From the NCBI GenBank assembly GCA_052273485.1, contig DAVZID010000006.1, positions 1 through 64,000 of the forward strand: a stretch of 64,000 nucleotides of DNA. The letters are read 5' to 3'. The notes beneath the pieces were generated by a model. The model ran no database searches. It saw only the letters and a program-made list of their open reading frames with translations, and was not told the DNA's origin. A program made the position numbers and the translations under genes. Position 1 is the first letter of the stretch; the number at the start of each line of letters is the position of its first letter. This DNA is from Anthropogastromicrobium sp052273485. Lineage in GTDB: Bacteria > Bacillota > Clostridia > Lachnospirales > Lachnospiraceae. This document shows, one piece after another, positions 52,464 to 60,665 of this stretch.

Positions 52464-52798
52464 GGCTCACCCTTCCCCTCAAGATAATTGGAATCAATTA
52501 ACACAATTCCAGTGTCAAAATATTTTTGCTTGGACGTTTCTCCTTTTATCTGCGAGTCCAACGAAAGAATCCCACGATAGCCCATCTGATCCTGCTTTTG
52601 AAGCAGCGATACGGCACTGTAGTCCGAATCTTGAATGATCTGTCTTGTCTCATCTGCAAGGTCAAAGCCCACCTTCACAACATCCGTTCTTTTTTCATTT
52701 AAAAGCGTGCTGGCAATGCCAATCGTTGATGTGTTATTGCATCCGAAAAGGCCCTTTATCGTTTCGTGCTCCTTTAACAGCGTCGATACATCAGACTG
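52460..52798 (-). pseudogene. C-terminal remnant of a sugar-binding protein
   Basis: About 112 codons of the second lobe of a periplasmic-binding-protein-like (Peripla_BP_4) protein: LFGCNNTSTIGIASTL, VGFDLADE, QKQDQMGYRGI and DTGIVLIDSNYLE, which is the usual C-terminus. The 5' part is missing: at ~52798 the frame runs into the permease fragment. Its stop overlaps the diguanylate cyclase start, so the intact pair was probably a sugar sensor feeding cyclic di-GMP signalling. Confidence 0.8.
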
Positions 52799-53219
52799 TG
52801 CCTGCAGCCGTTCGAATCAGGTAATCTGTCAGGCGGTTCTGTTTTACGGCGGCCAGCACTCCCAGAGGGATGGAAATCACGATGGTAAGCAGGATAGAAA
52901 CCACTGTCAGAAGCAGCGTGGCGGGAAGCTTTGATATAAATGTGGGAAAAACTTCCTGCCCGGAAATATAGCTGGTTCCCATGTCTCCCTGCAACAGATT
53001 GCCCAGCCAGACAAAATATTGGGTCAGGAACGGTTTATCCAGCCCTAATTCCGCCCGAGCAGCGTCTATTACTTCCTGAGATACCACCATTCCAGTATTT
53101 TCCATTCTCTGAAGTACGGCGTCGCTTCCTGCCAGCCGCATCATGCCAAAGGAAAGGAAGGTTATAATCAGCAGAATGGGAATTAATTGTACAAGTCGGC
53201 GAAATACATATTTTTTCAT
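52791..53219 (-). pseudogene. N-terminal fragment of a dipeptide/nickel ABC permease (DppB/NikB type)
   Basis: 142 codons of a ~315-residue permease: the first helix (VQLIPILLIITFLSF), the loop RAELGLDKPFLTQYFVWLGN and two more helices (LPATLLLTVVSILLTIVIS). It then stops after NRLTDYLIRTAAG, where it is fused to the sugar-binding-protein remnant. It resembles the complete permease at 59439-60383, clearly as a paralogue and not a copy. The ATG at 53219 still has AAGGGAG. It is the last gene of the methyltransferase relic. Confidence 0.85.
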
Positions 53220-53232
53220 AGCTGCTCCCTTC

Positions 53233-54015
53233 TCATGTGGTTCTGGAAGCCGTAATCAGAAACATGGGTGTGGAGGCATTATTAATCCACTCATCTCGCG
53301 TCCACACCTGTTTCCAGACCTCTGTATCCATTGATACCTTCATACCAAGACGGCCAAGAATATCCCGATCCCATTGGGGGCGGCGGCACCTGGAAAGCGG
53401 AGCCTGACGGGCAATCGCTTCCATGGCCTCAACGTCCGTCCCCGCAGTATCGTCCGCCGCCCCGGCAGTGTGTACATTCTCGCGGTCAGAATGGTGCCCC
53501 ATTTCCGCCTGGGCATCATAAAGATAGCGATACCAGTTGGCATCAAAATTCAGCAACAGACCGCCTTTTTTCAGCACCCTGACCCACTGTGCGTAGGCCT
53601 GTTCCGGCCTTGAAAGGTTCCATGTCAGATTGCGGGATACAATAACATCAAAGCTGCCGCCGGGAAAAGACAGCTCTTCCGCATTCATCTGCTGAAAACA
53701 GATTTTTTCTGCCAGACTGCCGGCGTTTCTCTGGGCCCGCTCCAGCATGGCGCCGGTATAGTCCACTGCGGTGACACGGTAGCCCAGTTCTGTCAGAATA
53801 ATGGCAAAAAAGCCAGGGCCGGTTCCCACATCCAGAACATGGATCTCATTTCGGCTTTTTCCTTTAAAGTGCAGCTGAATTCGGGTATCCAATGCATGGC
53901 TCCATACCTTTCGCTGTGCTGTGAGAAGTTCCGCCCGGTTTACATCAGAATAGCTGGGAGCCCGTTTTGTCCAGTACGCGATATTTTCATCTGTATAGTT
54001 CTGCAGTCGGTTCAT
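53233..54015 (-). CDS. Class I SAM-dependent methyltransferase (pair member 1)
   Basis: A 260-residue methyltransferase with the SAM motif LDVGTGPGFFAIIL (~residue 61), VTAVDYTGAML (acidic loop), FDVIVSRNLTWNL and LLLNFDANWY. The fold is complete. Substrate is unknown. It shares its plan and several motifs (TWNL/TWAL, NFDA, RPQWD) with the next gene, so the two are paralogues. It lies between that paralogue and an ABC permease fragment, 13 bp and 14 bp away, so all were one operon. The ATG at 54015 follows GAGGAGG. By eye the DNA is richer in G+C than its surroundings. Confidence 0.85.
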   Translation of the reverse strand: MNRLQNYTDENIAYWTKRAPSYSDVNRAELLTAQRKVWSHALDTRIQLHFKGKSRNEIHVLDVGTGPGFFAIILTELGYRVTAVDYTGAMLERAQRNAGSLAEKICFQQMNAEELSFPGGSFDVIVSRNLTWNLSRPEQAYAQWVRVLKKGGLLLNFDANWYRYLYDAQAEMGHHSDRENVHTAGAADDTAGTDVEAMEAIARQAPLSRCRRPQWDRDILGRLGMKVSMDTEVWKQVWTRDEWINNASTPMFLITASRTT

Positions 54016-54027
54016 ATATCCTCCTCT

Positions 54028-54744
54028 CTATGCCGTTGCCGTAATGGCGAATCCCGGTGTAGGATCATAAAATTCATCCTCTTCCCTGTAGATTCTCTGC
54101 CATACGCATGTATCCACTGTGATGTGAGAAAAGCCTGCCAGAGCCAACAGCCTGACATCCCATTGGGGACGGGGGCGCTGAGTTGGACGGAGAACTTCTT
54201 TCATACGCTCATATTCTTTCATCAATTCTTCGCCTACACCCTGATGGGCGTGATGCTCCGGCAGCGATGTAGGCGGCTTCTCCCGGCAATAGTCGGCGTC
54301 AAAATTGATTAAGATTCCTCCCGGCTTTAAAAGCCTGTGCCAATTCCGGTATGTTCGGAGCAGATCGGGCAGCGCCCACGTCAGCTTCCGGGTAACAATG
54401 GCGTCAAAACTCCGGGGAGGAAAATCCGGATTTTCCCCGTCCATAATATAAAAATCCGGTGAAAGCGCCATCCTTCCGGCTGTTTTCTTTGCCTCCATTA
54501 TCATATCAGGCGTCAAATCAATACCTGTTACATGATGCCCCCGTTCAGCAAGAAGAAAAGCAAAAAATCCTGTGCCCGTACCAATGTCCAGGATGTCCAG
54601 TTTTCGTCCCGGAGAAAGATACCGATCCAGTTCGGCAAGCCATTGTTCATGCTTTTCGCTGGCAAATTCCCTCTGCCGGAGCAGGGAAAATTTCTTCGCC
54701 CTCTGGGACCAGTAGTTTGTCATATCGTTTTTGATTGTGTTCAT
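54028..54744 (-). CDS. Class I SAM-dependent methyltransferase (pair member 2)
   Basis: A 238-residue methyltransferase with LDIGTGTGFFAFLL (~residue 47), VTGIDLTPDM, MDGENPDFPPRSFDAI, TRKLTWALPD and ILINFDADYC. It seems intact. Start is uncertain: I use the ATG at 54744, with AAGGAA 12 nt upstream. A TTG at 54768 overlapping the stop of the upstream deacylase remnant would allow coupling. Substrate unknown. The neighbours (AstE/AspA-like deacylase, dipeptide/nickel permease) suggest a small amino-acid-derived molecule such as a metal chelator. That is inference only. Confidence 0.82.
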   Translation of the reverse strand: MNTIKNDMTNYWSQRAKKFSLLRQREFASEKHEQWLAELDRYLSPGRKLDILDIGTGTGFFAFLLAERGHHVTGIDLTPDMIMEAKKTAGRMALSPDFYIMDGENPDFPPRSFDAIVTRKLTWALPDLLRTYRNWHRLLKPGGILINFDADYCREKPPTSLPEHHAHQGVGEELMKEYERMKEVLRPTQRPRPQWDVRLLALAGFSHITVDTCVWQRIYREEDEFYDPTPGFAITATA

Positions 54745-54764
54745 ATCTTTTTTGTTTCCTTTTG

Positions 54765-55163
54765 TCAATCGTTCAGTTCTCCATAAGCAACCATCGGTGT
54801 TCCCGCTTCAATTCCCAGAGAGGCGGTCTGATAGAGAATAACGCCCGCTGTCTTTGCGAAAATTCGCTCCGACAGTTTTCCGTAGATGTTGCGTATTTCT
54901 CCCAGAAGTTCATTCTTTTCAACCATGTCTCCAGGCAGCTTTTGCGGATACCATCAGCCGTGGCAGGGAGCGTTTTCATAATAAGCATTGCAGATCAGGC
55001 GCTGGGAAAACGTCACGGCCTGTATGCCATCGCACAGAAATCCAAGCCCCCGCAGGATATTCCGTACATCCACAATATCTGCTTCTATTTCGTGACGTTC
55101 CACCAGACCGCAACCGCCCCGCTCAATAATTACGGCAGGAACACCCTTTTGGCCCACCCAGCT
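54765..55163 (-). pseudogene. C-terminal remnant of an AstE/AspA-like deacylase
   Basis: About 130 codons of the succinylglutamate desuccinylase/aspartoacylase family. GVPAVIIERGGCGLVE and DVRNILRGLGFL are part of the zinc-peptidase domain. WYPQKLPGDMVEKNELLGEI, YGKLSERIF and TPMVAYGELND form the C-terminal beta-domain. An in-frame TGA at 54954-54956 stands just before the WYP motif, and the 5' two-thirds are cut away at an insertion-sequence end (~55163). The gene is therefore dead twice over. It headed the methyltransferase operon. Confidence 0.8.
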
Positions 55164-55186
55164 GGACCACATTGGTGCCTGACACC
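55164..55186. mobile_element. Insertion-element end (GGTGCCTGACACC type)
   Basis: GGACCACATTGG followed by GGTGCCTGACACC. The same elements, arranged as GGTGCCTGACCCC then CCAATGTGGTCC, occur at 50319-50341. The imperfect palindrome resembles the terminal hairpins of REP/IS200-type elements. It marks where the deacylase gene was cut. Confidence 0.5.
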
Positions 55187-55296
55187 GTCTATTGGTTGGT
55201 CGGATCTTGCCTTCTTCTTTCTTCTATTGTTCGTTTTATGCTTGCTTTAATTAAAGGTTGTCCCGGCTGCACTTCAGCATCAATATAGGAATTTCC

Positions 55297-55350
55297 GTAA
55301 CTATTCAACACCCCATTCGCAAAAAGAATCTTGCTGCAGCGATTCTTTTA
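55297..55350. repeat. Family C insertion-element repeat, copy 1
   Basis: GTAACTATTCA, then ACCCCATTCGCAAAA and an AAAAGAATC/GATTCTTTT hairpin around TGCTGCAGC. A related block lies at 60578-60665. The two copies flank the complete ABC transporter operon. Confidence 0.65.
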
Positions 55351-55356
55351 CAGAAC

Positions 55357-56124
55357 TCACTGCAGCAGGATTACAGAATTGATCAGATTTTTTGTGTATG
55401 GCATGGTCGGATTCCGCAGCACATCCCGTACCGCTCCGCTCTCCGCAACCCTGCCCTCCTGCAGGACCAGAACGCTGTCACACACATTGCTGACCACGGC
55501 GATGTCGTGTGAGATAAACAGCATCGCCATCTGATATTCTTTTTGAAGGCTTTGAAGAATATTCAACACCTTTGCCTGGACAGAGACATCGAGCGCACTT
55601 GTCATCTCATCACAGATCAGAAAATCAGGATTTCTCATGAGGGCACGCGCAATGCATACTCGCTGACATTCTCCGCCGCTGATCTGCATCGGATGCTTCT
55701 TCAGATACGCTCGCGGCAGTTCCACCATTTCCATGACCTCTTCTGCCCTCCGCACTCTTTCTTCTTTTGTCGTCTTTTCATAATAGAGCAGCGCTTCCTC
55801 CAGATTTTTCCCGATCGTCATTCTCGGATTTAAAGAGGACAGGGGATTTTGAAAGATCATCTGCATATATCTGCGGTTCTCACGCGCATACTGTTTGTTG
55901 TGCAGCATCTCCCTTCCTTTTAAATAGAAATTCCCCTCATCCGTCCTCTGAAAACCGGAAAGGATACCGGCGATGGTACTTTTTCCGCTCCCGCTCTCAC
56001 CGATCAGACCGAGACATTCCCCTTTTCGAATTGAAAAGCTCACATCATCCACGGCCAGCACGCTTTTTCGGTTTCGTTTAAATGCTTTTTTCAGGTGCTC
56101 CACCCTAACGATCTCTTCTGTCAT
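55357..56124 (-). CDS. Dipeptide/nickel ABC transporter ATPase (second)
   Basis: A 255-residue ATPase (DppF/NikE type) with Walker A GESGSGKST, Q-loop MIFQNPLSSLNPRM, signature ISGGECQRVCIARAL, Walker B FLICDEMTSALD and H-loop ISHD. It ends in the usual PYTKNLINS stretch but lacks the Cys-rich FeS-like tail of many DppF proteins. Start ATG overlaps the stop of the first ATPase by 4 bp. Last gene of the five-gene operon. Confidence 0.9.
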   Translation of the reverse strand: MTEEIVRVEHLKKAFKRNRKSVLAVDDVSFSIRKGECLGLIGESGSGKSTIAGILSGFQRTDEGNFYLKGREMLHNKQYARENRRYMQMIFQNPLSSLNPRMTIGKNLEEALLYYEKTTKEERVRRAEEVMEMVELPRAYLKKHPMQISGGECQRVCIARALMRNPDFLICDEMTSALDVSVQAKVLNILQSLQKEYQMAMLFISHDIAVVSNVCDSVLVLQEGRVAESGAVRDVLRNPTMPYTKNLINSVILLQ

Positions 56125-56927
56125 ACTTCCCTCCCCTGATCTGCATGTTCAAGCCGGATCCGCGGAACGGATGCGATCAGTTTTTTGGTATACTCCTCCT
56201 TCGGATGTTTTATGACATCCTCCGCACTTCCCCACTCGATCAGCTTTCCATCGTGCATGACACCGATAGAGTCCGACATAAGATAAGCCACGCCTATGTT
56301 GTGAGTCACCATCAAAACAGACATATTTTCTTTTCTTCTAAGTTCCATCAAAGTCTCTATCGTCATTTTCTGGGAGGCAACATCCAGAGCACTCGTCGGC
56401 TCGTCCGCCAGAAGCAGCTGCGGCCGATTGATCACAGCCAGAGCAGTCGCAACCCTCTGACACATGCCACCGCTCAGCTCGAACGGATAAGATTTCCATA
56501 TTTTGTCTGGATCCGGAAAACGCAGGGTTTTCAAAAGCTCCTTCGCTTCCTCATAGATCTCTTTCCCGGATGCTTTTCTGTGTGCTCGAACAGTCTCACA
56601 AAACTGCTTTTCTATGGTCTGCAACGGGCTTAGAGACTGCTCCGGATTTTGAAAGATCATGCCTGTTTTTGCGCCGTGTATACGACTCCACTCCTTTTTT
56701 GTGATGCTGGAGAGCTTCTCCTGTCCCAGAAAAACCGTTCCCTCGCTCTGTCTGCCCTCCTTTGGCAGAAATCCGTTCAGACAGCGCAGTACCGTTGTCT
56801 TGCCCGAACCGCTCTCTCCGACGATCGATGCGATCTCTCCCTGCTTTAGCGTGAAGGAAACTCCCTGTACCACTGTTTTCTGACCATATGCAATTCCCAG
56901 ATTTTCTACTCTAAGCACATATTCCAT
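56121..56927 (-). CDS. Dipeptide/nickel ABC transporter ATPase (first)
   Basis: A 268-residue ATPase (DppD/NikD type): Walker A GESGSGKTT, Q-loop MIFQNPEQSLSP, signature LSGGMCQRVATALAV, Walker B LLLADEPTSALD, H-loop VTHN and the C-terminal HPKEEYTKKLI. It is 22 bp downstream of the binding-protein stop and overlaps the second ATPase by 4 bp. The ATG at 56927 follows AGGAG. Confidence 0.9.
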   Translation of the reverse strand: MEYVLRVENLGIAYGQKTVVQGVSFTLKQGEIASIVGESGSGKTTVLRCLNGFLPKEGRQSEGTVFLGQEKLSSITKKEWSRIHGAKTGMIFQNPEQSLSPLQTIEKQFCETVRAHRKASGKEIYEEAKELLKTLRFPDPDKIWKSYPFELSGGMCQRVATALAVINRPQLLLADEPTSALDVASQKMTIETLMELRRKENMSVLMVTHNIGVAYLMSDSIGVMHDGKLIEWGSAEDVIKHPKEEYTKKLIASVPRIRLEHADQGREV

Positions 56928-56937
56928 AATTTCTCCT

Positions 56938-56975
56938 GCTATTTCACTGCTATTTCACTTCTATTTCGTTCGTGA
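56938..56975 (-). repeat. 11-bp tandem repeat at the binding-protein stop codon
   Basis: On the minus strand three units of GAAATAG(A/C)AGT/G run through the end of the coding region. The stop codon TAG belongs to the second unit. Confidence 0.75.
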
Positions 56976-58572
56976 TCAGATAATATTCGGTCGGATTGAT
57001 TTTGATACCGCTTACTTTTTTGCTGTATGCAAAAATCAGCTGCTGATCTGCGACAAATGCAAATGCCTGATCATTCAGCACTTCCTGACAGATTTCTTTT
57101 GTGATGGAATCTCTCTTTTCCTTCTCCATGGTGACACCCAGCTCCTTCGCCAGCGTATCTACTTTTTCGTTTGTGTAGCTGCCGTAGTTGTTGCTTGCAC
57201 CCGTTGTAAACATCATATTCACAAAATACTGGGAGGTTCCTATCGGAGCCATGGCATAATTCAGGATCGCAATATCAAATGCTCCGGACGTCAGTGAATC
57301 GTCCAGCACATCATAGGTTTCGATGTTTAACTGAATTCCGATATTGCCAAGCTCTGCCTGAAGCATATCAGCCAGCTGCATGCATGCCGTGTTGTAGCTG
57401 TAGGTGATTGTCGTGAAGGAAAGTGCTGTTCCGTCCTTATCGAGGATTCCGTCTCCATCCGAATCACTGTAACCTGCTTCTGTCAGCTTTGTTTTTGCTT
57501 TTTCTGCATCGTAGCTGTCCACAGTCAGCTCCAGTCCATCCGTTCCGCCAAAGGAAAGATTCTCCGGATAAATACCGTAGCTCGGCGCCGCATAGCCGTG
57601 GTATACGACATTTGCGAAGCTGTCTCTGTCGATGCACAAATTGATCGCTTCTCTGACAGCCGGATCATCGATTCCCTCTGATTTCAGGTTAAACATCAGG
57701 AAATTTGCTCTGGTTGTTGTGACCTTATCAATCGTATAATCATCATTGCCTTCAAACAGAGAAGCACCATTTGCACTCAGCTGAGCGATCATATCGATCT
57801 CTCCGTTCTGTAATGCCATATTCAGGGAGTCCTCGTCATCCATGATCTTCAGCTCCACAACATCCGTCTTAGGAGCGCCGCCCCAATAGTTTTCATTTGC
57901 TTTCATCTGCACATCCGTCATCGCCGTAAAGGAGGTTGCGATATATGGTCCCGTACAGGAAACGCCAAGCTGCTCATCCGGCTCCTGATCTGCATCATAA
58001 ATGCCAAGAAGCGGGTCACAGAGATCATTTAACAGGGTCGGATTCGCCTCCGGCGTCACGATCGTAAAGGTCTGACCATCCGCCTCCATCGATGCGATCG
58101 CCAGCGTTGAATCTGCTCTTTCATTCTTTTCATAGGTTCTCTCAAAACATTTTTTTACTGCCTCAGCCGTAACCTTTGTCCCGTCTGAGAAGGTCACTCC
58201 ATCACGTATGGTGAACGTCCAGGTCGTGTCATCTGTGTTTTCGTAGGATTCTGCGATCCACGGCTGCGGCTCATAATTCTCATCCAGACGGAACAGGTTC
58301 TCGCTGATGCCGTAGATCGACATGATCCAGCCGTCCCAGTTGTTCGCAACATCCAGACTCTCTGCTCCGAAAAATCCGGTCGTCGCACCTGCGATCAGCT
58401 TACTCTCTCCGTCCGAAGAGGTTTCCTGCGCCGAATCTGCCGCAGCTGTCTCTCCTGTTTCCTGTGCAAGATCTGTTTCTGTTGTCTTCTTTTCTGATGT
58501 GCTGCCGTAGCCTGCCACGCAGGAAGCTACCATAGCAACACCCAGCATACATGCCAATACTCGTTTCTTCAT
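56950..58572 (-). CDS. Peptide/nickel-binding lipoprotein (SBP family 5)
   Basis: A 540-residue solute-binding lipoprotein. Residues 1-18 are a signal peptide with lipobox VASC. The mature start is Thr/Glu/Ser-rich. Family 5 signatures include WIAESYENTDDTTWTFTIRDGVTFSDGTKVTAEAV (split across residues ~105-140), the DRDSFANVVYHGYA helix and TNEIEVK at the end. NikA- and DppA-type ligands cannot be told apart without structure. Urease accessory genes close by favour nickel or a nickel chelate. The ATG at 58572 follows AAGGAA. Confidence 0.88.
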   Translation of the reverse strand: MKKRVLACMLGVAMVASCVAGYGSTSEKKTTETDLAQETGETAAADSAQETSSDGESKLIAGATTGFFGAESLDVANNWDGWIMSIYGISENLFRLDENYEPQPWIAESYENTDDTTWTFTIRDGVTFSDGTKVTAEAVKKCFERTYEKNERADSTLAIASMEADGQTFTIVTPEANPTLLNDLCDPLLGIYDADQEPDEQLGVSCTGPYIATSFTAMTDVQMKANENYWGGAPKTDVVELKIMDDEDSLNMALQNGEIDMIAQLSANGASLFEGNDDYTIDKVTTTRANFLMFNLKSEGIDDPAVREAINLCIDRDSFANVVYHGYAAPSYGIYPENLSFGGTDGLELTVDSYDAEKAKTKLTEAGYSDSDGDGILDKDGTALSFTTITYSYNTACMQLADMLQAELGNIGIQLNIETYDVLDDSLTSGAFDIAILNYAMAPIGTSQYFVNMMFTTGASNNYGSYTNEKVDTLAKELGVTMEKEKRDSITKEICQEVLNDQAFAFVADQQLIFAYSKKVSGIKINPTEYYLITNEIEVK

Positions 58573-58611
58573 GTTCCTTACTCTCCCTTGTCTTGTTATT
58601 TGCAGCATTTT

Positions 58612-59442
58612 TCACTGCTGCCTTCCTTTATTTGATCTATTCATGAAATCCCGCAGCGAATCTCCCCAGAGCTGGAAAGCTGCCACAGTGACAAATAAAG
58701 CAATTCCATTGAATACGATAATCCACGGTGCTGTCTGAAGATAGTTCCGCGCCTCACTCATCACAGCGCCCCACTCTGCTGTCGGTCGAACCGCACCAAG
58801 TCCCAGAAAGGAAAGACCTGCCATGCTCAAAATGACACTTCCCACATCCATGGATGCCGTGACAACCATATTTCCCATGATATTTGGCAGTAAATATTTC
58901 AGCACAATGACCGGATGGGATGCGCCGTTCATTCTCGCCGCATACACATAATTTTGTTGCTTTTGCTGTATCATCAGGCTTCTCGCTAATTTTGCATAGG
59001 TTGTCCAGTACACCGCGCACAGGGACAAAATGCCATTGAACAGGCCAACACCCAGAATTCCTACAACGCAGACTGCCAGAATGAAGGATGGGAATGCCTG
59101 AAAGATCAGCGTGATCTTCATCAAAATCTCATCTGCAATGCCGCCCGCATACCCTGCCACACATCCGATCAGCGTTCCTGCGCAGAACACGACCACTACC
59201 ACGAGCAGTGCCGAGAAGATCGATGTCCCTGCTCCTGCGATCATCCTGCAGAAGACACATCTTCCCAGATTGTCTGTGCCGCACAAAAACTCTCCGCAGG
59301 GCGCGGAAAATGCATTGGCCATATTGACCTGATACGGATCATGTTTCAGGAAAGAGGGCCCGATAAGTGCGATCAGAACCAGAATCGCCACAAAAATGCT
59401 TCTTATGATCATGTTTATTTTCTCTGACGTTTCTTTTTTCAT
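58612..59442 (-). CDS. Dipeptide/nickel ABC permease (DppC/NikC type)
   Basis: A 276-residue permease with an N-terminal helix (~10-30), the typical HDPYQVNMANAFSAPCGEFLCGTDNLGR segment (split at residue ~45), and five more helices with the EAA loop YAARMNGASHPVIVLKYLLPN. The ATG at 59442 overlaps the stop of the first permease (ATGA). A longer open frame to 59895 is in another frame of that gene and is rejected. Confidence 0.9.
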   Translation of the reverse strand: MKKETSEKINMIIRSIFVAILVLIALIGPSFLKHDPYQVNMANAFSAPCGEFLCGTDNLGRCVFCRMIAGAGTSIFSALLVVVVVFCAGTLIGCVAGYAGGIADEILMKITLIFQAFPSFILAVCVVGILGVGLFNGILSLCAVYWTTYAKLARSLMIQQKQQNYVYAARMNGASHPVIVLKYLLPNIMGNMVVTASMDVGSVILSMAGLSFLGLGAVRPTAEWGAVMSEARNYLQTAPWIIVFNGIALFVTVAAFQLWGDSLRDFMNRSNKGRQQ

Positions 59443-60383
59443 TTTGATTCCTGTAATCCTTTTCTTATTCTTGGATCCATAATCTGGCTGATCCACTCTA
59501 CCAGCGTATTGATGATGAGATATATGACCGCCATCCATACAACATAGGCCTGAATCACCGGATAATCTCTTGCACTGATCGAGGTTACGGCAAGCTTTCC
59601 GATGCCCGGCCAGGAAAAAATCGTTTCCACAATGGTCGAACCGCCCAGCATGACACCAAAGGATATGCCGAACAGGGTGATCAGCGGAAACATGCAGTTT
59701 TTCAAAACATGCCCAAATAAAATCTTCCACTCCGGTATTCCCCTCGACTGTAATCCCATGACATATCCTCTGTCCATCTCCTGCAAAACAATGCTCCGCA
59801 CCTGACGGATATACCACGCTGACAGCGTGAGCGATAATACAAGCGCAGGCATAACGATCCCCTTCAGGCTGAGATTTCCAATCACCGGAAACCACCCGAG
59901 CTTCAGGGAAAAAAAATACATCATGATCAGCGCCAGAAAAAAGGACGGAATGGACGCAAAAACATAGGTAATGGCACGCATCAGATTATCGATCAGTCCA
60001 TCCTTGTATTTTGCACATAAAATACCAAGCGGCGTGGATATCAATATCGTCAGAAGCATGGATACCAGCGTCAGAAGCATGGTTGCCGGTATCGTCTTTT
60101 TAAATTCCTCCAGTACCGGCCTTCCCGTTTTATAGGAGGTTCCAAGATTTCCCTTTGCCACATTTTTCAGCCAGGCAGCATACTGAACCAGCATCGGCTG
60201 ATCCAATCCCATTTCCTTCTGTTTTGCCTGAAGGGCTTCCTCTGAAACCATCATGCCGGACTTTTTCAATGCGATCGATGCCGGATCGCCCGGTGAATAG
60301 TAGGTAAGCAGAAAGGAAAGAAAGGTGATTCCCACAAGAAGGAGCAATGCCTTTAAAATTGAGTTAAGCCATTTCTTTCTCAT
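59439..60383 (-). CDS. Dipeptide/nickel ABC permease (DppB/NikB type)
   Basis: A 314-residue permease, first of the main operon. It has the N-terminal helix ALLLLVGITFLSFLL, the exposed loop YYSPGDPASIALKKSG and LGLDQP-like MGLDQPMLVQYAAW, and five further helices with the EAA-like loop LQSRGIPEWKILFGHVLKN. ATG at 60383 with AAGGAAAT upstream. Order permease-permease-binding protein-ATPase-ATPase. Confidence 0.9.
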   Translation of the reverse strand: MRKKWLNSILKALLLLVGITFLSFLLTYYSPGDPASIALKKSGMMVSEEALQAKQKEMGLDQPMLVQYAAWLKNVAKGNLGTSYKTGRPVLEEFKKTIPATMLLTLVSMLLTILISTPLGILCAKYKDGLIDNLMRAITYVFASIPSFFLALIMMYFFSLKLGWFPVIGNLSLKGIVMPALVLSLTLSAWYIRQVRSIVLQEMDRGYVMGLQSRGIPEWKILFGHVLKNCMFPLITLFGISFGVMLGGSTIVETIFSWPGIGKLAVTSISARDYPVIQAYVVWMAVIYLIINTLVEWISQIMDPRIRKGLQESK

Positions 60384-60492
60384 ATCTTATTTCCTTTTCT
60401 GAATTTTTGTTTTTGATCAAATCTTTGTAATAGATCAGAAGCGCCGCTCCCCTTACCCCCATTCTGAACCAGATAATAAACAGCGCATTCAT
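60364..60492 (-). CDS. Possible small membrane protein overlapping the permease start
   Basis: A 42-codon open frame beginning at the ATG at 60492, with a hydrophobic first half (ALFIIWF, GAALLIYY) and a Lys/Glu-rich end, overlapping the first 20 bp of the permease gene in another frame. No good ribosome site is seen. It could be a leader peptide, a small transporter subunit, or chance. Confidence 0.3.
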   Translation of the reverse strand: MNALFIIWFRMGVRGAALLIYYKDLIKNKNSEKEIRYEKEMA

Positions 60493-60536
60493 GATGATAT
60501 TTCATGTTTTTTTGTTTCCCGCTAATAGTAGCACAA

Positions 60537-60577
60537 AAAAAAATCTCCCGCAAGCTCCCCAGGGGGATGTTTTTTTG
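60537..60577. terminator. Hairpin with flanking A and T runs
   Basis: ATCTCCC pairs with GGGGGAT (one mismatch) between an A8 and a T7 run. It may stop readthrough from the transposase remnant into the nickel operon. Confidence 0.5.
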
Positions 60578-60665
60578 TAACTATTCAGAGCCATGCAAAT
60601 TTATATGGCGAGATAACCCCATTCGCAAAAGGAACGCTGCATCGCAGCGATTTTGCGAATGGGGT
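60578..60665. repeat. Family C insertion-element repeat, copy 2 (perfect palindrome)
   Basis: GTAACTATTCA at 60578-60588, then a 50-bp palindrome: ACCCCATTCGCAAAA (60616-60630) and its exact complement (60651-60665), enclosing CGCTGCATCGCAGCG. It replaces the rest of a transposase gene after ~118 codons. Confidence 0.75.

Noticed and set aside
54954..54956. Possible selenocysteine (TGA) in the AstE/AspA-like gene
   Set aside because: The TGA stands before the WYP motif where the family has no catalytic residue, the gene is also truncated at its 5' end, and no SECIS-like hairpin is evident. A nonsense mutation is simpler.
59443..59895. Longer reading frame upstream of the NikC-type permease
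   Set aside because: It is an alternative frame within the NikB-type gene. The ATGA overlap at 59439-59442 gives the natural start.
60384..60584. Nickel/cobalt (NiCo) riboswitch before the transporter operon
   Set aside because: I could not recognise its conserved core in the 200-bp leader. Only a terminator-like hairpin and a small open frame are seen.
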